This document shows positions 54,822-63,876 of a DNA stretch of 64,000 bases, one piece after another. Position numbers and translations under genes: made by a program. Numbering within the stretch: the stretch's first letter is position 1; the number at the start of each line of letters is the position of its first letter. Source of the stretch: Polynucleobacter sp. Latsch14-2 (GTDB lineage: Bacteria > Pseudomonadota > Gammaproteobacteria > Burkholderiales > Burkholderiaceae); contig NZ_JACVPL010000011.1 in assembly GCF_018881925.1 (NCBI RefSeq), forward strand, positions 19,302 through 83,301, written 5' to 3'. The notes beneath the pieces are model-generated. The model saw only the letters and a list, made by a program, of their open reading frames with translations. It was not told where the DNA came from and made no database searches.

Positions 54822-54994
54822 TGCTTTTTCCTTTGATTTATTGAAATTACAATAATCTTACCCTGTGTTTTGATCTCGGTAAATCCCCATAACTCCTAAT
54901 AAGCCTTGAAGATATAAGTGATAGTAGATTCTAGGTAGTAATACTGAGTAATCAGGAGGTAAGATAGGGCTCAATACGTATTCAAGGCGCCGAT

Positions 54995-55852
54995 ATGAGT
55001 CCCAAGCTTCCGATTAACAATGCTCAAACCATCTCTGATTTTTTACATCTGAATAAGACTGAAATTTCAGAGAAAAGTTCTGAGGATTCGTCTAAGTTTG
55101 CTTTTGATGACCCTGCCTTTTTGGCGCGTCGGGAGACTTTAGGGATTCGCTTTGAGTTGGAGTTGCTAAAGCCTGAGATTCTATTGAGAGAGCAGGGCAT
55201 TGAGCACACGATTACCGTTTTCGGTTCAACTCGCTTTGTGAGTCGAGAACAAGCATTAGCTCTAGAAAAACTGGCTAAAACTCCCGAGGAAAAAGCACAA
55301 GCTCAAAAAGACCTATTGCATTCTAAATATTATGAGTCCGCCCGCCAATTCGGCAAGATTGTCGCGCTTTACAATGCCACACAATCCCAGACAAATAATA
55401 AGTTGCATATTTGCACTGGAGGCGGACCGGGCATCATGGAGGCAGCTAATAGAGGCGCCTTTGAGATGGGCGATCAAACAATCGGTTTCAACATTAGTCT
55501 GCCACGCGAGCAGCACCCAAACTCCTACATCTCGGAGGGCTTGAGCTTTCGTTTTCATTACTTTGCCTTGCGAAAGATGCACTTTATGCTCAGGGCTCGA
55601 GCAATTGTTGCTTATCCAGGTGGATTTGGTTCCTTTGATGAACTCTTTGAAGTGTTGACCTTAATGCAGACGAAGAAAGTCGCAGTCTTTCCCATCATCT
55701 TGGTGGTAAAAGATTTTTGGTCTGAAATGGTCAACTTTAAACAAATGGCCCAATTTGGCGTAATCGATCAGGATGATATGCGCTTGATTCATCTGGTGGA
55801 AACAGCAGAAGAAGCTTGGAAGGTCATTGCTGACTGGTATCAGTTGGTATGA
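54995..55852 (+). CDS. LOG family protein (TIGR00730-type Rossmann fold)
   Basis: A 285-residue protein. An N-terminal extension of about 70 residues is followed by a LOG domain with TVFGSTRF, CTGGGPGIMEAANRGAFEMG and PGGFGSFDELFEVLTLMQT (canonical PGGxGTxxE with Ser for Thr). LOG proteins hydrolyse nucleoside 5'-monophosphates (cytokinin-activating or AMP nucleosidase-like). The long extension is like that of PpnN-related or larger LOG proteins. A strong AGGAGGT lies 34 bases before the ATG but leads to no upstream start in this frame. Confidence 0.85.
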   Translation: MSPKLPINNAQTISDFLHLNKTEISEKSSEDSSKFAFDDPAFLARRETLGIRFELELLKPEILLREQGIEHTITVFGSTRFVSREQALALEKLAKTPEEKAQAQKDLLHSKYYESARQFGKIVALYNATQSQTNNKLHICTGGGPGIMEAANRGAFEMGDQTIGFNISLPREQHPNSYISEGLSFRFHYFALRKMHFMLRARAIVAYPGGFGSFDELFEVLTLMQTKKVAVFPIILVVKDFWSEMVNFKQMAQFGVIDQDDMRLIHLVETAEEAWKVIADWYQLV

Positions 55853-55876
55853 GTTCGTCTGTAAAATAAGCTCAAT

Positions 55877-56392
55877 ATGATGACGCTCCAAACTACAAGC
55901 TTTAGCTCCCAATTAGATCTTCCCGCTTATGCGCTAGGGATAACTATTCTGTTGTTCGTCATGTTGTTTCATGGTATTGCTTTACTGCAAATTGCCAAGC
56001 GTTATGAAGTGAAATCATTTTTGTATCTCGCTGAGCATAAACATGCTGCGGTGGGATTCATCTTTTACATCAGTATTTTGTGTTTATTGTTGACCCATAT
56101 TGCTGAGATTATTATTTGGGGTCTATCGCTGTGGATTTTGAAGTTACTGCCCATCTTAAGTGAAAGCATCTTATTCGCTGGCAGCACTTATACGGCAATG
56201 GGTTTTATGGATGATCTTTTGCCTTTAGGTTGGAAAATGCTGGCTATCATTATTGCTTTCTCAGGCATGTTTTCATTTGCCTGGACGGCTTCAGTCATGA
56301 TCTCGATGACCAAGAATTTTAGGCAAGCGTATACCCGAAGGCATATGGAAAAACTAAAGATTCCTGCTGAAATTATTGAGCGTTTTAAATAA
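55877..56392 (+). CDS. Ion channel-like membrane protein with altered pore motif
   Basis: A 171-residue protein with helices at about 16-38, 55-80, 88-100 and 116-140. The segment ESILFAGSTYTAMGFMDDLLPLGWK sits exactly where the pore loop of two-helix potassium channels would be, before the last helix, but TAMGF replaces the selectivity filter TVGYG. It may be a non-selective or non-conducting relative of Ion_trans_2 channels. It lies 24 bases after the LOG gene and three bases before the flavoprotein gene. Confidence 0.65.
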   Translation: MMTLQTTSFSSQLDLPAYALGITILLFVMLFHGIALLQIAKRYEVKSFLYLAEHKHAAVGFIFYISILCLLLTHIAEIIIWGLSLWILKLLPILSESILFAGSTYTAMGFMDDLLPLGWKMLAIIIAFSGMFSFAWTASVMISMTKNFRQAYTRRHMEKLKIPAEIIERFK

Positions 56393-56395
56393 GCT

Positions 56396-57613
56396 ATGAG
56401 TAAAATTTGGGATGCCATCATTGTTGGTGGCGGAGCTGCCGGATTATTTTGTGCTGGCGTTGCGGGACAGCTAGGTAAAAAAATATTAGTACTTGATCAC
56501 GCTGAGGTCTTGGGCGAAAAAATTCGTATTAGTGGCGGCGGTCGTTGTAACTTTACGAATTTACATAGTAGTCCAGCGAATTTTTTGTCTTTAAATTCGC
56601 ATTTCGTGAAGAGCGCCTTGGCGCGCTACCCGGCGAATGAGTTTATTAAGCTGCTGCAGTCTTATCGCGTTGGCTATCACGAGAAACATCAGGGTCAGCT
56701 TTTCTGTGATGAATCAGCAAAACAGATCATTGATCTACTGTTCGCGGAATGCGCCAAAGGTAGCGTGAAGATTCATCATCCCGTAAGCGTGGAAGCCATT
56801 TCTCGCGATGCTGATATTTGGATCATTCAAACTAATCATGGCGTAGAGAAGGCAAAAGCTATTGTGATGGCAACTGGTGGCCTTCCTGTGCCCGCCATCG
56901 GGGCTACTGCTTATGCTTTGGATATTGCTAAAGAATTTGGGTTAAATGTGATTGATCCACGCCCAGCTTTGGTTCCCCTTTCATTTACTTCTGAAACTTT
57001 TTCCAACCTGAATGAATTGGCAGGTCTGAGTTTGCCCGTTAGAATTAGTTCAGGGTCAAAGGGCAGTCGATATGGAGCCTGTCGTTTTAATGAAGACCTA
57101 TTGCTTACGCATAAAGGTTTATCTGGCCCAGCAGTTTTGCAGGCAAGCAGCTACTGGATCGAGGGTGAAGCAATTCATATTGACTGGCTTGGAGCCATTG
57201 AAGTAGAGGGCGGCTTTCAATGTGATGACCTCTTTAATAATGAAGATAATCGACTCAAACTAACGGAAACTATTTTGGCTTCAGTATTGCCTCAGCGTCT
57301 AGCCAAAGCATTTTCCGAGCAAAAAAACCTATTGGGTCGAAAATGGGCCGAGGTCTCCAAGAAGGATCGTCAGGCCTTAAAAGAGCTAATCACCAATTGG
57401 TCAGTGAAGCCGGCAGGAACCCTCGGCTGGAAAAAGGCTGAGGTGATGTTGGGTGGAGTGGATACCAAAGAGTTAGATGGTCAAACTATGATGTCACGTA
57501 ATCATCCTGGACTCTTTTTCATTGGCGAATGCGTTGATGTTACTGGTCATCTAGGCGGTCACAATTTCCAATGGGCTTGGTCTAGCGGCTATGCTTGCGC
57601 CCACGCACTCTAG
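56396..57613 (+). CDS. NAD(P)/FAD-dependent oxidoreductase (HI0933/BaiN-like)
   Basis: A 405-residue flavoprotein. IIVGGGAAGLFCAGVAGQLGKKILVLDHAE forms the FAD-binding fold. The family-specific KIRISGGGRCNFTN is at about 43-56, IVMATGGLPVPAIGATAYAL in the middle and GLFFIGECVDVTGHLGGHNFQWAWSSGYA at the end. Despite the BaiN name, the physiological reaction of most members is unknown. It is read three bases after the channel-like gene. Confidence 0.88.
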   Translation: MSKIWDAIIVGGGAAGLFCAGVAGQLGKKILVLDHAEVLGEKIRISGGGRCNFTNLHSSPANFLSLNSHFVKSALARYPANEFIKLLQSYRVGYHEKHQGQLFCDESAKQIIDLLFAECAKGSVKIHHPVSVEAISRDADIWIIQTNHGVEKAKAIVMATGGLPVPAIGATAYALDIAKEFGLNVIDPRPALVPLSFTSETFSNLNELAGLSLPVRISSGSKGSRYGACRFNEDLLLTHKGLSGPAVLQASSYWIEGEAIHIDWLGAIEVEGGFQCDDLFNNEDNRLKLTETILASVLPQRLAKAFSEQKNLLGRKWAEVSKKDRQALKELITNWSVKPAGTLGWKKAEVMLGGVDTKELDGQTMMSRNHPGLFFIGECVDVTGHLGGHNFQWAWSSGYACAHAL

Positions 57614-57617
57614 TCGT

Positions 57618-58379
57618 CTAAGATGTTTTTTTCTTTTCGCGTGAGCGGATGTTCAGTAACTCCACTATCAGTGAAAAGGCCATAGCTATATAGATATACC
57701 CCTTGGGAATATGCACTCCCATTCCTTCGGCAATCAGTACTACGCCAACAACTGTCAAAAACGATAAGGCTAGCACCTTGATAGAGGGGTGACGTTGTAC
57801 GAATTCACCAATAGGTTTTGCTGCAATTAGCATGATGAGAACCGAGACTAAGACGGCAGAAATCATGACACCGATTTGATCAACCATACCTACGGCTGTG
57901 ATCACGCTATCAAGAGAAAAGATAATGTCGAGCAGACCAATTTGAATGACCGATCCAGCGAAAATCTTCAGCATTGATTTTTGATCAATCGGAGAGCTAT
58001 TTGATTCCAGACTAATGTCATGGGATTCCCCAATTTCCACTTCGTTGTAGATCTCTTTTGATGCTTTCCAAATTAAGAAAAATCCGCCAAGCAATAAGAT
58101 CAGATCACGCCCTGAGATTGGATGAGTCTGAATCAAAAATAACTCCTGCGTAAGCCCCATTACCCAAGAGAGACTCAGCAACAATAGGATGCGGGTGATC
58201 AGGGCGAAGATCAACCCAAAGTTTCGGACTCGTGCGCGGATTTCAATGGGCAGACGGTTGGTGATAACGCTGATAAAGATGATGTTATCGATGCCTAATA
58301 CCACCTCGAGGGCACACAGGGTCAGAAATGCAATCCAGAGCCCTGGATTGCTTAAGTAGTCACTAATAAGTTCAATCAT
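57618..58379 (-). CDS. TerC family integral membrane protein
   Basis: A 253-residue protein with about seven membrane helices. The TerC hallmark ALEVVLGIDNIIFISVITNRLP lies at about 22-43 and its inverted-repeat partner SVIQIGLLDIIFSLDSVITAVGM at about 140-162. Two acidic residues in these motifs probably bind a metal. Relatives export manganese or take part in tellurite resistance. It is convergent with the flavoprotein gene, four bases apart. Confidence 0.9.
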   Translation of the reverse strand: MIELISDYLSNPGLWIAFLTLCALEVVLGIDNIIFISVITNRLPIEIRARVRNFGLIFALITRILLLLSLSWVMGLTQELFLIQTHPISGRDLILLLGGFFLIWKASKEIYNEVEIGESHDISLESNSSPIDQKSMLKIFAGSVIQIGLLDIIFSLDSVITAVGMVDQIGVMISAVLVSVLIMLIAAKPIGEFVQRHPSIKVLALSFLTVVGVVLIAEGMGVHIPKGYIYIAMAFSLIVELLNIRSREKKKTS

Positions 58380-58432
58380 TTCGAGATAAAGAGCCTTTCG
58401 GGTAAAGTGTATCTAACTTAACCAACCCCCTC

Positions 58433-59416
58433 ATGGCAATGTTGATATCCCTACGTACTATCCGGACATTTCTGCTGCTAGCCTCTTCATTTTTATTGTT
58501 TGGTGGCGCTCAAGCTGCCTACCCAGATAAACCTATTAAGATCATTATTGGTTTTCCGGCTGGTGGTCCCTTAGATGCGCATATCCGTCTATTGGTAGAT
58601 AAGCTTCAAAACACTTTGGGTCAGCCGATCATTATTGACTTCAAGTCTGGGGCCGGTGGTGCGGTCGGCGCCCAATTTGTTGCGCAATCTCCAGCAGATG
58701 GTTATACGCTATTGCTTGCCAATACTGGCACGATGGTCATTAACCCAGCAATCTATACAAAATCCCCTTATGACACCTTAAAAGACTTTCAGCCGATCGC
58801 ACGTACCGCTCAGCAGCCGTTAGCCTTAATTGTAAATAATGATGTGCCGGTTCAAACGCTTAAACAGTTGATTGCTTATGCTAAAGCTCACCCAGGTAAG
58901 TTGAACTATGGCTCCGCGGGTAATGGTGGAATTTCACATTTGGTACCGGAGATGCTCAAAACGGAAACCGGTATTTTTATGGTCCATATTCCTTTCAAGG
59001 GGAGCGCTCCCGCATTTACCGATCTCATTGCCGGGCATGTTCAATTTATGGCTGAGTCGGTTCCGCAGGCGGCAAACTATGCAAAGCAGGGTAAGGTGCG
59101 AGCCCTTGCTGTCACGAGTGCAAAACGTAACCCAGCATTACCCAATGTACCAACGGTTCTGGAGACTGGGGTTGCTAATTTGGAGGTGGTGGGTTTCTAT
59201 GGAGTGCTTGCACCTAAGGGTACGCCACCAGAGCTTGTTAATAGGTTGAGTCAGGCATTTAAAGAGACCCTCGACTCTCCAGAAGTGCAAAAGAAGATGA
59301 TTGATCAAGGTGCAGACCCTGCTTATATGAGCGCAGAGCAATTTACGAGATACCTAACAGCCGAGATGCCGCGTTGGGAAAACGCGGTGAAGCAGGCTGG
59401 AGCTAAATTGGACTAG
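58433..59416 (+). CDS. Bug/TTT-type periplasmic substrate-binding protein, second copy
   Basis: A 327-residue Bug receptor. A Sec signal ends at about residue 28 (AQA-A). YPDKPIKIIIGFPAGGPLDAHIRLLVDKL, IDFKSGAGGAVGAQF and VHIPFKGSAPAFTDLIAGHVQF are the family motifs. It differs strongly from the copy at 34899. No partner transporter is nearby. Its stop overlaps the convergent globin gene by four bases. Confidence 0.9.
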   Translation: MAMLISLRTIRTFLLLASSFLLFGGAQAAYPDKPIKIIIGFPAGGPLDAHIRLLVDKLQNTLGQPIIIDFKSGAGGAVGAQFVAQSPADGYTLLLANTGTMVINPAIYTKSPYDTLKDFQPIARTAQQPLALIVNNDVPVQTLKQLIAYAKAHPGKLNYGSAGNGGISHLVPEMLKTETGIFMVHIPFKGSAPAFTDLIAGHVQFMAESVPQAANYAKQGKVRALAVTSAKRNPALPNVPTVLETGVANLEVVGFYGVLAPKGTPPELVNRLSQAFKETLDSPEVQKKMIDQGADPAYMSAEQFTRYLTAEMPRWENAVKQAGAKLD

Positions 59417-59802
59417 TTGGGCTGATTTCTCATCCAGTCGGCAGTGTTGAAAAATGACTCATGAAGGCGATCCGCAAGGGCGCCTTCAATATTGCAATCT
59501 TCGAGTGCCTGATACATACAAGCTAACCACTGATTGCGTTCTTTAATACCAATTTTAAAGGGTAGATGTCTAGCTCTAAGCATAGGGTGACCATACTTGG
59601 GTGAGTAAATATCGGGGCCACCCATCCATCCAGTCAGAAAAAGTTTGAGTTTTTCTCGAGAGCTAGATAGATCACTGGGGTGCATGGCACGCAGATCAGC
59701 TAAAGCTTCTTCTAGCGCCATTAAGTCATAAAAGCGATCGACTAGTTCATCGACTTTATTGGCCCCGCCAATGGTGTCAAAGAGGGTTTTTTGGTCAGTC
59801 AT
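59413..59802 (-). CDS. Group II truncated hemoglobin (TrHbO)
   Basis: A 129-residue two-over-two globin. TLFDTIGGANKVDELVDRFYDLM is the A-B region, FLTGWMGGPDIYSPKYG the E-F loop, RARHLPFKIG carries the proximal histidine, and NQWLACMYQALED contains the tryptophan that marks group II. Likely functions are oxygen or peroxide chemistry or nitric oxide handling in the cytoplasm. Confidence 0.92.
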   Translation of the reverse strand: MTDQKTLFDTIGGANKVDELVDRFYDLMALEEALADLRAMHPSDLSSSREKLKLFLTGWMGGPDIYSPKYGHPMLRARHLPFKIGIKERNQWLACMYQALEDCNIEGALADRLHESFFNTADWMRNQPN

Positions 59803-59924
59803 GGGCCTATTCTAATGCTGGAGACCAAGGTTATTGGCAAGTCTAGAAAATCAGTATAGAGTTATTACGTGAGCAGTTTAAGAGTAAGTTTGGTAGCGAT
59901 TGATAATGACTTTATTAAGGGGAA

Positions 59925-60455
59925 ATGATGGACGCAAAAGATTTTCAAAAGTGGCAACAGGAAAAAGCAAAAGAGCTTTTTGCTTACTCCCATAAGCTCT
60001 TAGATGCTGCCAAGCAGTTGAGCGAACATCATATTGCTGAAATTGAGTGGGGCATGAAAAATGCAATGGATAGTGCAAAGTCTGCGGCCAAAAATGACTT
60101 AACTAAGCTTAAAGGCCTGCAAGAAGAAGCAACGAAAGAAGCTGCTAAGCGCGCTGCTGTTTATCAGAAAAAGGTTAAGTCTGTTCTAAAGGATCTTGGT
60201 GAGGATGCCGCTGATGAAACAGAGAAGCATTTAGAAAAAGTGCGCACCTCCTTAGTTACTTGGCTGGAGGATGCTGAGAATAAAATGCCGACTCACGCTG
60301 ACAAACTTTCTAAAGTGGTTCATGAAATGTCGACTACTGGTCAAAAAATGTTTAAAGAAGGGCGACGCATCGTTAATCAGGTGGCAGACGCCGCTGAAAA
60401 AAACTTAGATGAATTTTCTAAAAAAACATCTAGTAGCAAAAAGAAGGGCGAGTGA
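59925..60455 (+). CDS. Phasin-like coiled-coil protein
   Basis: A 176-residue, almost entirely helical, Lys/Ala/Glu-rich protein with a basic KKTSSSKKKGE tail. The N-terminal DAKDFQKWQQEKAKELFAYSHKLLDAAKQLSEHHIAEIEWGMKNAMDSAKSA region resembles phasins, which coat polyhydroxyalkanoate granules. AAGGGGAA supports the start, at either ATG 59925 or 59928. A strong terminator follows. Confidence 0.7.
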   Translation: MMDAKDFQKWQQEKAKELFAYSHKLLDAAKQLSEHHIAEIEWGMKNAMDSAKSAAKNDLTKLKGLQEEATKEAAKRAAVYQKKVKSVLKDLGEDAADETEKHLEKVRTSLVTWLEDAENKMPTHADKLSKVVHEMSTTGQKMFKEGRRIVNQVADAAEKNLDEFSKKTSSSKKKGE

Positions 60456-60473
60456 CTCTATCTTCCACTTGAT

Positions 60474-60503
60474 AAAAGACCGCAAGTGAGCGGTCTTTTT
60501 TTA
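60474..60503 (+). terminator. Terminator after the phasin-like gene
   Basis: AAAAGACCGC pairs with GCGGTCTTTT around the loop AAGTGA; a T-run of seven follows. The leading A-run lets it serve the convergent Trp-rich protein gene as well. Confidence 0.92.
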
Positions 60504-60728
60504 TTCCCAGCCCTGAACCCAGGTTTCTGGATCACTAAGCTCACGCCAAGAAATGACTTGGAGCTTCTTGCTGAAGATGGCTTCAAGTTCCACAAACTCG
60601 ATTCTCTCGTCTGGAGGCTCTGGAAGAATAACCCTGCTCACTAAGAAATGCTTCTGTTTGTTAATGGGCTTTACTGCGGTCCATTTAGTCAGCAGCAACT
60701 TCTTAGGGTTTATTGAATTTTTAGGCAT
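60501..60728 (-). CDS. TIGR02450-type small Trp-rich protein
   Basis: A 75-residue protein. NPKKLLLTKWTAVKPINKQKHFLVSRV near the start and WRELSDPETWVQGWE at the end match the TIGR02450 family of small tryptophan-rich proteins found in proteobacteria and cyanobacteria. Function unknown. No signal peptide or membrane helix. Its stop lies at the terminator of the convergent phasin gene. Confidence 0.87.
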   Translation of the reverse strand: MPKNSINPKKLLLTKWTAVKPINKQKHFLVSRVILPEPPDERIEFVELEAIFSKKLQVISWRELSDPETWVQGWE

Positions 60729-60740
60729 TTACCATCACTA

Positions 60741-61052
60741 TTAAAGTGCCTCACACTGAAATGCGTTTGCGCGATCCAATAGAAGTCCGGTGCTAGGAGT
60801 AAAGACAACCTGGGCATCCTGAATCAAAGCGGGACAATTAGCATCAAAATAGCTTTTTTCACCCAAGCTTCCGCAATAATTTAGCCGTCCTCCGGCAAAT
60901 TGCATCTGCGCCTTTTTGAGAACCATTGTTTGTTTATCGCTAACCGGATTTTTGCAATTCCAACTAGTGTAAGTCTCGCGCTCACAAGCGCTTATGGGTA
61001 TGAGCAGGGCTGCTATGAGGTAAATGCTGAGCTGACGATAAATTGGCTTCAT
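60741..61052 (-). CDS. Small lipoprotein, function unknown
   Basis: A 103-residue protein. The signal peptide MKPIYRQLSIYLIAALLIPISAC ends in a lipobox (PISAC). The mature part has four further cysteines (CK, YCG, ANCP, QCEAL), suggesting two disulfides. AGGAG just before the ATG at 61052 supports the start; a longer frame reaching 61265 crosses into the divergent gene. It lies 12 bases upstream of the Trp-rich protein gene on the same strand. Confidence 0.72.
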   Translation of the reverse strand: MKPIYRQLSIYLIAALLIPISACERETYTSWNCKNPVSDKQTMVLKKAQMQFAGGRLNYCGSLGEKSYFDANCPALIQDAQVVFTPSTGLLLDRANAFQCEAL

Positions 61053-61166
61053 TCTCCTAGAATAGCTATTTTTTGAAATTTCTGCGCATTGTAGGATTTG
61101 TATTAAGATTTGAGGCAAAGGGCATTGCTGAGATGCCCTAAAAAAATACATAAAAGAGGAGATATT

Positions 61167-62216
61167 GTGGATACAAATCGTAGAGATATGCTTAAACTTG
61201 GAACAACGGCTGCAATTGGAGGGCTGTTGATGCCAGCCGGATCTGCTTCGGCACAAGAGCGTCAACCGATCATAGTCGAGACAATGACTGGTAAGGCGGG
61301 ATTTCGTATTGCTAATTATTTACCTAAAATGGGTGCCACTTCTCGTTTGGGTTTGGTTACCAATGATGGTTTAGTTGTAGATATCCCAGCAGAAGCTGCT
61401 CGTCAAAAAGTACAACTTTCTTTTGACCCCACCTCTATGATTTCTTTAGCCGGCTCAGGCAATAAGGGCTTGCTTGAGCTTGCTGCTATTTTTAAGAATC
61501 GCGGCTCTAACTTAGCGAATGTGAATCAAGTGATTCTGCTGTCGCCTATTCCTAAGCCGCAAAGTAATATTTATTGTGTTGGCTGGAATTACCTGGATCA
61601 CTTTGATGAGGGCAAAAAGAATCGTGTTGACACGGTTGTCCAAGAGTACCCCAAGGTCCCAGTACTATTTACCAAGGGCACTCAGACTATGAATGGCCCT
61701 TTTGATAGCATTCCCTATGATGGTAGTTATTCAACCCAGATTGATTGGGAGGCTGAGTTGGCAGTAATCATCAGTAAGAAGGGTAAAAATATTTCTGAAG
61801 AGTCCGCCATGGATTATGTCTTTGGTTATTCTGCATATAACGACACTACTGCGCGTGACGTTCAGCAGAAGCGCCACTCAGGCCAATGGTTTAAAGGTAA
61901 GAGCTTAGACGGCCACGGACCGATGGGTCCTTGGGTTGTGACGGCGGGCGGCGTGATTTTGGATGACACACGCATCATCTGTCGTGTGAATGGCGTTGAA
62001 AAACAAAATGCCAGCTACAAGCAGATGTATTTCAAAATACCGGCCATTATTGCTGAGTTGTCACGTAGCCTGACATTACTGCCTGGCGATATCATTGCTA
62101 CTGGCACTCCTTCAGGCGTTGGCTTTGGCAGATCCCCTCAAGAATTTTTGAAGCCAGGTGATGTGATGGAGACTCAAATTACCGGTATTGGCATTATTCG
62201 CAATAAGATTGTTTAG
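61167..62216 (+). CDS. Fumarylacetoacetate hydrolase family protein with a Tat signal
   Basis: The GTG start at 61167, with AGAGGAGA just upstream, gives a 349-residue protein that begins with a twin-arginine signal NRRDMLKLGTTAAIGG ending near ASAQE. The rest is a standard FAH fold: VGWNYLDHFDEG, KGTQTMNGPFD, the metal-ligand DWEAELAVII, GYSAYNDTTARDVQ, KSLDGHGPMGPW and ATGTPSGVGFG. FAH relatives hydrolyse or isomerise oxo-acids and are normally cytoplasmic. The Tat signal predicts a periplasmic enzyme, which is unusual. Substrate unknown. Confidence 0.87.
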   Translation: MDTNRRDMLKLGTTAAIGGLLMPAGSASAQERQPIIVETMTGKAGFRIANYLPKMGATSRLGLVTNDGLVVDIPAEAARQKVQLSFDPTSMISLAGSGNKGLLELAAIFKNRGSNLANVNQVILLSPIPKPQSNIYCVGWNYLDHFDEGKKNRVDTVVQEYPKVPVLFTKGTQTMNGPFDSIPYDGSYSTQIDWEAELAVIISKKGKNISEESAMDYVFGYSAYNDTTARDVQQKRHSGQWFKGKSLDGHGPMGPWVVTAGGVILDDTRIICRVNGVEKQNASYKQMYFKIPAIIAELSRSLTLLPGDIIATGTPSGVGFGRSPQEFLKPGDVMETQITGIGIIRNKIV

Positions 62217-62240
62217 CTCAATAGCTGATCGGTAAGCTAA

Positions 62241-62268
62241 AAAGCGCTGGACTTACCAGCGCTTTTTT
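62241..62268 (+). terminator. Strong terminator between the FAH and rhodanese genes
   Basis: AAAGCGCTGG and CCAGCGCTTT form a ten-base stem around ACTTA, followed by TTT. A-runs and T-runs on both sides make it bidirectional for the convergent genes. Confidence 0.93.
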
Positions 62269-62282
62269 ATTGGGTGTACGTC

Positions 62283-63863
62283 TTAGAGCACCCAGAAGTG
62301 GTGAGTGCCATCTTTGCGCAATTGCTCAACTAGGCCAAACTCCCAGTCTAGGTATGCTTGCATTGCTGCTATGTCAATGCCAGTGCCTTCATAGGGGCGC
62401 TTATAGCGATCTAGCGGTGGCGATGCCAGGCGACTTGCTCCTCGCTCTAGCTCAAACCCGTTGGCGACCCATGCTGTATTGCCACCCTCCAGAACATAAA
62501 CTTCCGCCTTGCTAAGCGCTTGGAAATCTGCCGCAATAAATGCGGCTAATGCCGGCGGTGTGCTGGTGAGTACATAGCGATCTACCTTAGGCAGGTTGAC
62601 GATGTCATCCACCAGTCTTGATCTTAGCGCAAACCAGCTTCCAGGAATATGCCCCTTAATGTAATTTGCATGAGTGCTGAAATCAATTATCACTGTATTG
62701 CTATCTGCTTTGAGCCAAGCTGAAAGTGTCTTTGGATCAATTGATGAAACGCTCGGTAGCTTTGGTAGTGGTGCCTGCCAAGAACCTCGTTCCGTCAGGT
62801 CGCTTACTTTAATGGTATCAAGGACATAAACATCCCAGGACATCTGGGCTAGCCATGAGGCGGGCATATTAGCGCGGACACTACCGCTAGGATCAACCAA
62901 TACTATGCGAGCCCCTCTAACTGGTGCAACCATTTCCGTCTCTTGCACAAGCTGTCCTCCAGGAACAGAGCGAAAGCCTGGTAAGTGGCCAGCCTCATAC
63001 TCTTCCGGAGTGCGTGTATCAAAGAAGTAAGTAGTGCGCTCCAGTTGAGTTTGCCAGTGAGGCAGGTCAGCAAGGCTTGCACGTTTTACATTGGCCCTAT
63101 CTGCAACCGAGCGCGCTCTCTGCGCGGCGGTCTGCGTAATCTGATTGCTAACGTCTTTGAACTTTCGGCTTTGACCTTTATCTAAGGCTTGTCCAGCCAA
63201 AGTCCAGCCAATGGTCCCGTTACGCAAGGCATTAACCTCGTTTGGAATACCTGCATTAATCAATGATTGTGTGCCGATGATGCTACGAGTTCTCCCAGCA
63301 CAATTCACAATGATTTTTGTCTTTGGATTTGGGGCTAGATCTGGCACTCTTAAAACAAGTTCCGCACCGGGAACGCTGATTCCAGTCGGGATACTCATGG
63401 TTTGGTATTCATCAAAGCGACGTACATCGACTATTACCACATCGGCATTGTCATCAATTAGTTTCTTAACTTCTTGCGCTGACAGGGAGGGTGTATGCCT
63501 TTTTGATTCGACCAACTCACCAAATGATTTGCTAGGGACGTTGACATCCTTGAACACTTCGCCTCCAGCAGTTTTCCATGCCTTGACTCCGCCCTGATAA
63601 ATGGAGACATCTAAATATCCGAGTTCAAGTAATTTCGTAGCTGCTAGTTCCGCATAACCCTCGCCATCATCAAGAGTAACAATGGGAACATCTTTTCTCG
63701 GTAATTTTCCAAAGGCATCAATCTCAATTCGGGCAAGTGGAAGGTTTGCAGCAAATAGGGGGTGTTCTTGGGCATGCGGATCTTCCTCGCGCACATCTAA
63801 AAAGGCAATCTCTTCTTTGCTAAGGAGTTTGTGGCGCACAAATGCGTAATCTTTTGTCTTCAT
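62283..63863 (-). CDS. Multidomain rhodanese-like sulfurtransferase
   Basis: A protein of about 526 residues made of four rhodanese-like domains. Only domain two (about 125-235) has an active-site cysteine, C188 in NCAGRTRS. In the others the loop position is taken by non-cysteine residues: domain one has TLDDGEGYAEL, domain three VDPSGSVRAN and domain four TSTPPALAAF. It is a cytoplasmic protein without signal peptide. It could move sulfane sulfur or act as a scaffold. The ATG at 63863 is preceded by IS30-derived sequence and lacks a good ribosome-binding site. Confidence 0.88.
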   Translation of the reverse strand: MKTKDYAFVRHKLLSKEEIAFLDVREEDPHAQEHPLFAANLPLARIEIDAFGKLPRKDVPIVTLDDGEGYAELAATKLLELGYLDVSIYQGGVKAWKTAGGEVFKDVNVPSKSFGELVESKRHTPSLSAQEVKKLIDDNADVVIVDVRRFDEYQTMSIPTGISVPGAELVLRVPDLAPNPKTKIIVNCAGRTRSIIGTQSLINAGIPNEVNALRNGTIGWTLAGQALDKGQSRKFKDVSNQITQTAAQRARSVADRANVKRASLADLPHWQTQLERTTYFFDTRTPEEYEAGHLPGFRSVPGGQLVQETEMVAPVRGARIVLVDPSGSVRANMPASWLAQMSWDVYVLDTIKVSDLTERGSWQAPLPKLPSVSSIDPKTLSAWLKADSNTVIIDFSTHANYIKGHIPGSWFALRSRLVDDIVNLPKVDRYVLTSTPPALAAFIAADFQALSKAEVYVLEGGNTAWVANGFELERGASRLASPPLDRYKRPYEGTGIDIAAMQAYLDWEFGLVEQLRKDGTHHFWVL

Positions 63864-63876
63864 TTGGTTTATATTT

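Noticed and set aside
54954..54960. Strong Shine-Dalgarno AGGAGGT suggesting an upstream start for the LOG protein
   Set aside because: The LOG frame has a TAG at 54965, so no start is available there. No other convincing short reading frame begins at that site.
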